Assembly (NCBI RefSeq): GCF_900116865.1
Contig: NZ_FPCD01000019.1
Coordinates: 1-57,887, forward strand
DNA length: 57,887 nucleotides
DNA from: Butyrivibrio sp. M55
GTDB lineage: Bacteria; Bacillota; Clostridia; Lachnospirales; Lachnospiraceae
Reading direction: 5' to 3'
Part shown: positions 55,068 through 57,887 of the stretch, in pieces
How the letters are laid out: each line of letters begins with the position of its first letter
How positions within the stretch are numbered: the first letter of the stretch is position 1
Position numbers and translations under genes: made by a program
Notes under the pieces: model-generated
What the model saw: the letters and a program-made list of their open reading frames with translations, nothing else
Told to the model about the DNA's origin: nothing
Database searches by the model: none

Positions 55068-56378
55068 GTGGAACTTAAATATTTCTTTACCGATGCGGAA
55101 TTGTGGGGCGCGATGTTCTGTATGCTGGCATCTGTTTACTTATTTTTGGGCCGCACAGTTATCAAAAAAGAGTATAGAGCTCTTTCCATACTTGAGCTTA
55201 CTGTCGGAATCTTGCTGTTTTCCGACGGTCTTGCGTGGTATTACAGAGGCGTTCCGGGGGAATTTGCGCGCGGAATGGTCATCGGGTCTAATTTTGTGAC
55301 TTTTTTGATGAATCCCGTAATCCCGATATTTGTCTCAATCTATGTGATCCTTTCTGTGTATGAAGGGAAAAAAGATTACACGATCTTTTATGCAATCGCC
55401 GTTATTGCGATATTCGCTGAGATTATGTTCCTTTTTTCGCAGAGAAGCGGATATATCTACAGAATCAATCCCGATACAAATTTATACGAGAGAGGTCCCG
55501 GATTCCCGCTGTGGACTTTCGTAAATATGTCTGAAGCTTTGATATGCATTTTGTATCTGACATACAAGCGCAAGAAGGTTGAAAAATGCAGGTTTATTGC
55601 GGTGTTCTGTTTTATACTTCTTCCGATTCTTGCGGCTGGACTGCAGGTGTTTGTTTACGGCTATTCTTTATATAATATGGCCTGCCTTGCGAGCGCACTA
55701 TTCATGCTTGCTCAGGCAATACAAGATAATTCCAAGAATTTATTGAAACAGCAGGTGATGATAAGCACCAAGGAAAGCGAATTGTCCAATTTAAGGAACA
55801 AGATCGCACTGTCCCAGATAAGGCCGCAGTTTATCTATTCGACGCTTGATTATACGAAGGAACTGTGCGAGCGAGATCCCAAGAGGGCAAAAGACCTTGT
55901 TTCATGGTTGTCTGAGTATATTAAAGGCAATAAGGGTTTTTCTGAAAAAGATGAGATGATCATGTTTTCGGGCGAGCTCGATCACACAATGACGTTTCTT
56001 GAGATTGAGAAGGCTGTGCTTGAAGATGCTTTTGAAGTAGAGTATGACATAAGGGAAAAAGACTTTGAGCTGCCTGCACTTACGCTTCAACCCGTCGTTG
56101 AAAACGCAGTAAGACACGGCATAAGAAAGCTTGCACCCGGAACCAAGGGAATTATAAAGATAAGCACTTTACGTGGAAACGGATATATCAAGATCGAGGT
56201 AAAAGACAACGGAGTAGGCTTTGATACGGGTGAGATCACGGACAATCCCGATTATGAATCGGAAATGCATGGCTTAAAGAACGTAGAGGAACGCCTGCGC
56301 ATAATGGAAAACGCCGAGATGCATGTTAAGTCGTATCCCGGAAGGGGTACTACGGTGGAGATTATTATTCCGGTGTGA
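55068..56378 (+). CDS. Membrane histidine-kinase-like protein lacking the phospho-acceptor His
   Basis: A 436-residue protein with about six to seven N-terminal transmembrane helices (residues 10-230), a coiled-coil linker, then the PF06580-type segment and a GHKL ATPase domain. The ATP site looks whole: QPVVENAVRHGI near residue 344, KDNGVGFD near 383 and HGLKNVEERL near 400. The phospho-acceptor motif, normally Q-I-x-P-H-F, reads QIRPQFIYSTL, with Gln254 in place of His. No response regulator is adjacent. It may bind ATP and signal by contact, or be inactive. The start is GTG at 55068 with AGAGGAGA 7 bp upstream. An IS3-type element follows 35 bp downstream. Confidence 0.85.
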   Translation: MELKYFFTDAELWGAMFCMLASVYLFLGRTVIKKEYRALSILELTVGILLFSDGLAWYYRGVPGEFARGMVIGSNFVTFLMNPVIPIFVSIYVILSVYEGKKDYTIFYAIAVIAIFAEIMFLFSQRSGYIYRINPDTNLYERGPGFPLWTFVNMSEALICILYLTYKRKKVEKCRFIAVFCFILLPILAAGLQVFVYGYSLYNMACLASALFMLAQAIQDNSKNLLKQQVMISTKESELSNLRNKIALSQIRPQFIYSTLDYTKELCERDPKRAKDLVSWLSEYIKGNKGFSEKDEMIMFSGELDHTMTFLEIEKAVLEDAFEVEYDIREKDFELPALTLQPVVENAVRHGIRKLAPGTKGIIKISTLRGNGYIKIEVKDNGVGFDTGEITDNPDYESEMHGLKNVEERLRIMENAEMHVKSYPGRGTTVEIIIPV

Positions 56379-56461
56379 AAGATAAATAAAGAGGATGTGG
56401 CATCCATTGTTGGTGATATGTACCCTCTTTACTGGACAAACCAGTAAGGAGGGTATTTTTT

Positions 56462-57031
56462 ATGCGTTATGATTATGATTTTAAGAGAAAATGTGTTGAT
56501 TTGTTTAGAACAGGTGTCTATCCCAATACTCCCGATGGAATTTCACAAGCCTGCTTCAGGAACAAAGTTCGCGAGTGGGCTAGAATTGAAGATGCTCTAG
56601 GGCCAGAGGCATTAAAACCTAGACATATTCAAAAGAAATGGTCGACAGAAGAAAAATATGAATTGGTATGCCAAGTTTTAGCTGGAAGTTCATATCTAGC
56701 AGTTGCTCTTTCTAATGGAGTTAAGGATTCAATATTAAGAAATTGGGTTCGCAAATATAAGATTTATGGTTACAATGGTCTTATCCCAAAACAGAAAGGG
56801 CGTAAATCAAAGAATTCCAACATGAAAAAAGTAGGAACAAGAAAGCCACCAAAACCTAATGAGTCTGAATATGAAGAACTAATCCGATTAAGAGCTGAAA
56901 ATGCATACATGAAAGCTGAAATCGAAGTAATAAAAAAAGAGATCGCCTTGAGAGAAGAAAAGGAAGCTGCGCGACTCAAGGCGAAAAAGCAGCAATCATC
57001 AAGGAACTCCGAGAAAACGGATTCCAATTAA
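56462..57031 (+). CDS. IS3-family transposase OrfA
   Basis: A 189-residue DNA-binding protein with two helix-turn-helix-like regions (residues ~5-45 and ~60-105, EEKYELVCQVLAGSSYLAVA) and a C-terminal leucine-zipper-like stretch (RLRAENAYMKAEIEVIKKEI). It recognises the element ends and makes the N-terminal half of the OrfAB fusion. AAGGAGGG precedes the ATG. The frame is +1 relative to orfB, as needed for -1 shifting. Confidence 0.9.
   Translation: MRYDYDFKRKCVDLFRTGVYPNTPDGISQACFRNKVREWARIEDALGPEALKPRHIQKKWSTEEKYELVCQVLAGSSYLAVALSNGVKDSILRNWVRKYKIYGYNGLIPKQKGRKSKNSNMKKVGTRKPPKPNESEYEELIRLRAENAYMKAEIEVIKKEIALREEKEAARLKAKKQQSSRNSEKTDSN
56932..56939 (+). other. Probable programmed -1 frameshift site
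   Basis: Seven As followed by G lie in orfA codons AAA-AAA-GAG. The orfB frame is open from 56920 onward, so a one-base backward slip here would give a full OrfAB fusion transposase, the active form in IS3 elements. Confidence 0.65.
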
Positions 57032-57048
57032 AATATCTCCTTAAGGCT

Positions 57049-57849
57049 ATGAATATGGCCAAATCAACTTACTATTTTGAGATTAATAAGAAAGATGTTG
57101 TTGCTGAACGTAATCAAGAAATACTGAAAGAAATACAAAGTATTTTTGAGTCAAACAAGAACAGGTATGGGGTCAGACGAGTCCATCATGAATTGATAAA
57201 CCGTGGATATAAGATAAATCATAAGCGAGTTCAGCGTCTTATGCATGAAGCTGGATTAGTTGGGAAACGACCAAAAGAAAAATATCATTCTTATAAGGGT
57301 GAAGTGGGAAAAATTGCTGATAACGTGATAGATAGAGATTTCAGTACAACTGCGCCTTTACAAAAATGGACAACGGATGTATCTCAGTTTAATTTTTCAT
57401 GGGGTAAGTGTTATCTATCGCCAATTTTAGATATGAATACAAATGAAATCATTTCCTATGACTTATCTAAGAGCCCTAATCTTGAGCAGATATCCAGAAT
57501 GTTAAATAGAGCATTTGATAAATTTCCTAATCTCAGCGGCCTTATATTCCATTCTGATCAAGGCTGGCAGTATCAACATATTTATTATAGAACTGCTTTA
57601 CAAGAACATGGAATTATTCAATCCATGTCTCGAAAAGGTAACTGTTATGACAATTGTATTATGGAGACTTTTTTTGGTAGATTAAAAAACGAGATGTATT
57701 ATGGTTTCGAAAAAGACTATTCTTCTTTTGAAGAATTCTCAAAAGCACTTGAAGAATATATAGATTACTACAATAACAAAAGAATTCAGGTCAAAACAAA
57801 ATGGATGCCACCTGTGCAATACAGGATAGCATCCATGTGTTTGGCTTAG
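57049..57849 (+). CDS. IS3-family transposase OrfB (integrase catalytic part)
   Basis: A 266-residue integrase-fold protein (from the internal ATG). The DDE triad is visible: Asp in WTTDVSQF, Asp in FHSDQGWQY, and Glu in NCYDNCIMETFFGRLKNE. An HTH_21 segment (VRRVHHELINRGYKINHKRV) precedes the catalytic domain. It is probably made mainly as the C-terminal half of an OrfAB fusion through a -1 frameshift at 56932; its own ATG has no good ribosome site. The frame reads back to 56920. Confidence 0.92.
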   Translation: MNMAKSTYYFEINKKDVVAERNQEILKEIQSIFESNKNRYGVRRVHHELINRGYKINHKRVQRLMHEAGLVGKRPKEKYHSYKGEVGKIADNVIDRDFSTTAPLQKWTTDVSQFNFSWGKCYLSPILDMNTNEIISYDLSKSPNLEQISRMLNRAFDKFPNLSGLIFHSDQGWQYQHIYYRTALQEHGIIQSMSRKGNCYDNCIMETFFGRLKNEMYYGFEKDYSSFEEFSKALEEYIDYYNNKRIQVKTKWMPPVQYRIASMCLA

Positions 57850-57887
57850 TTCATAAATATGTGTCCAGGATTCTGGGTACATATCAT

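Larger units (their letters stand above)
56414..57886 (+). mobile_element. IS3-family (IS150-type) insertion sequence
   Basis: Imperfect terminal inverted repeats TGATATGTACCC ... TGGACA begin at 56414 and end at 57886, one base before the window edge. Between them are two overlapping-frame genes of orfA/orfB type with a run of seven As at the expected frameshift place. The element looks complete. A target duplication cannot be checked because the right flank is cut off. Confidence 0.88.

Noticed and set aside
3..57886. Composite transposon carrying the whole window
   Set aside because: The two flanking elements belong to different families with different terminal repeats, and the cargo is mostly housekeeping genes.

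Overview
The window reads as a chromosomal segment of a strictly anaerobic, moderately AT-rich Firmicute of the Lachnospiraceae, most like Butyrivibrio/Pseudobutyrivibrio. The reasons are ThiH rather than ThiO, a short clostridial-type ThiC, an Fe-S type PurF with propeptide, YesM/YesN-type sugar sensing, HrcA/CIRCE control, and a DUF5717/DUF5716-like gene pair. The assignment is inference from gene content. The two window ends coincide with the ends of two different insertion sequences (IS4-type left, IS3/IS150-type right), so this is probably an assembly contig broken at repeats.

Layout. 1-1660: IS4-family element with a terminator and a second hairpin before its transposase. 1685-2593 (minus): Rpn/PD-(D/E)XK nuclease-like gene. 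2761-10290: nine-gene thiamine operon (thiW-M-E-D-S-F-G-H-C) behind a TPP riboswitch with its own terminator. 10387-12381: 2-isopropylmalate synthase carrying a C-terminal AraC-type DNA-binding domain, the most surprising protein here. 12403-13500: PrsA-like lipoprotein foldase. 13755-17697: lipoprotein and first sugar ABC importer. 17792-20318: YesM/YesN-like two-component system. 20325-20995: a 671-bp inverted-repeat element that folds as a long stem with three small hairpins at the tip. 21002-24430: CIRCE-controlled htpG and a lipase-like gene. 24622-27823: second sugar ABC importer. 28052-32739: MacAB-like exporter with two FtsX-type permeases and an EF-hand-like loop in its adaptor.

32892-39947 is a tight cluster of four uncharacterised genes: a giant DUF5717-like protein, a DUF5716-like protein with actin/Hsp70-like signatures, a TPR-like protein and a coiled-coil membrane protein. 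It is the best candidate for an undescribed machine. It is followed by four tandem ~75-bp hairpin repeats, a SprT-like metalloprotein, a large polytopic membrane protein with a Gln-rich N-terminus, and a second 251-bp inverted-repeat element. 43919-47788 holds purF, purB and metF. 47807-53063 is a MoxR/DUF58/VWA/VWA/TPR operon of Bat type. 53261-54295 encodes a secreted protein of four tandem repeats. 54387-54911 (minus) is a cyclophilin. 55068-56378 is a histidine-kinase-like protein whose phospho-acceptor His is Gln.

How the parts fit. The thi genes make both halves of thiamine and also salvage thiazole and HMP. Neither sugar importer carries its own ATPase, so a shared MsiK/MalK-type ATPase elsewhere is expected. 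No tRNA, rRNA or CRISPR array was seen. Both long inverted-repeat elements sit exactly between the end of one gene and the promoter of the next, which suggests a common boundary or RNA role.
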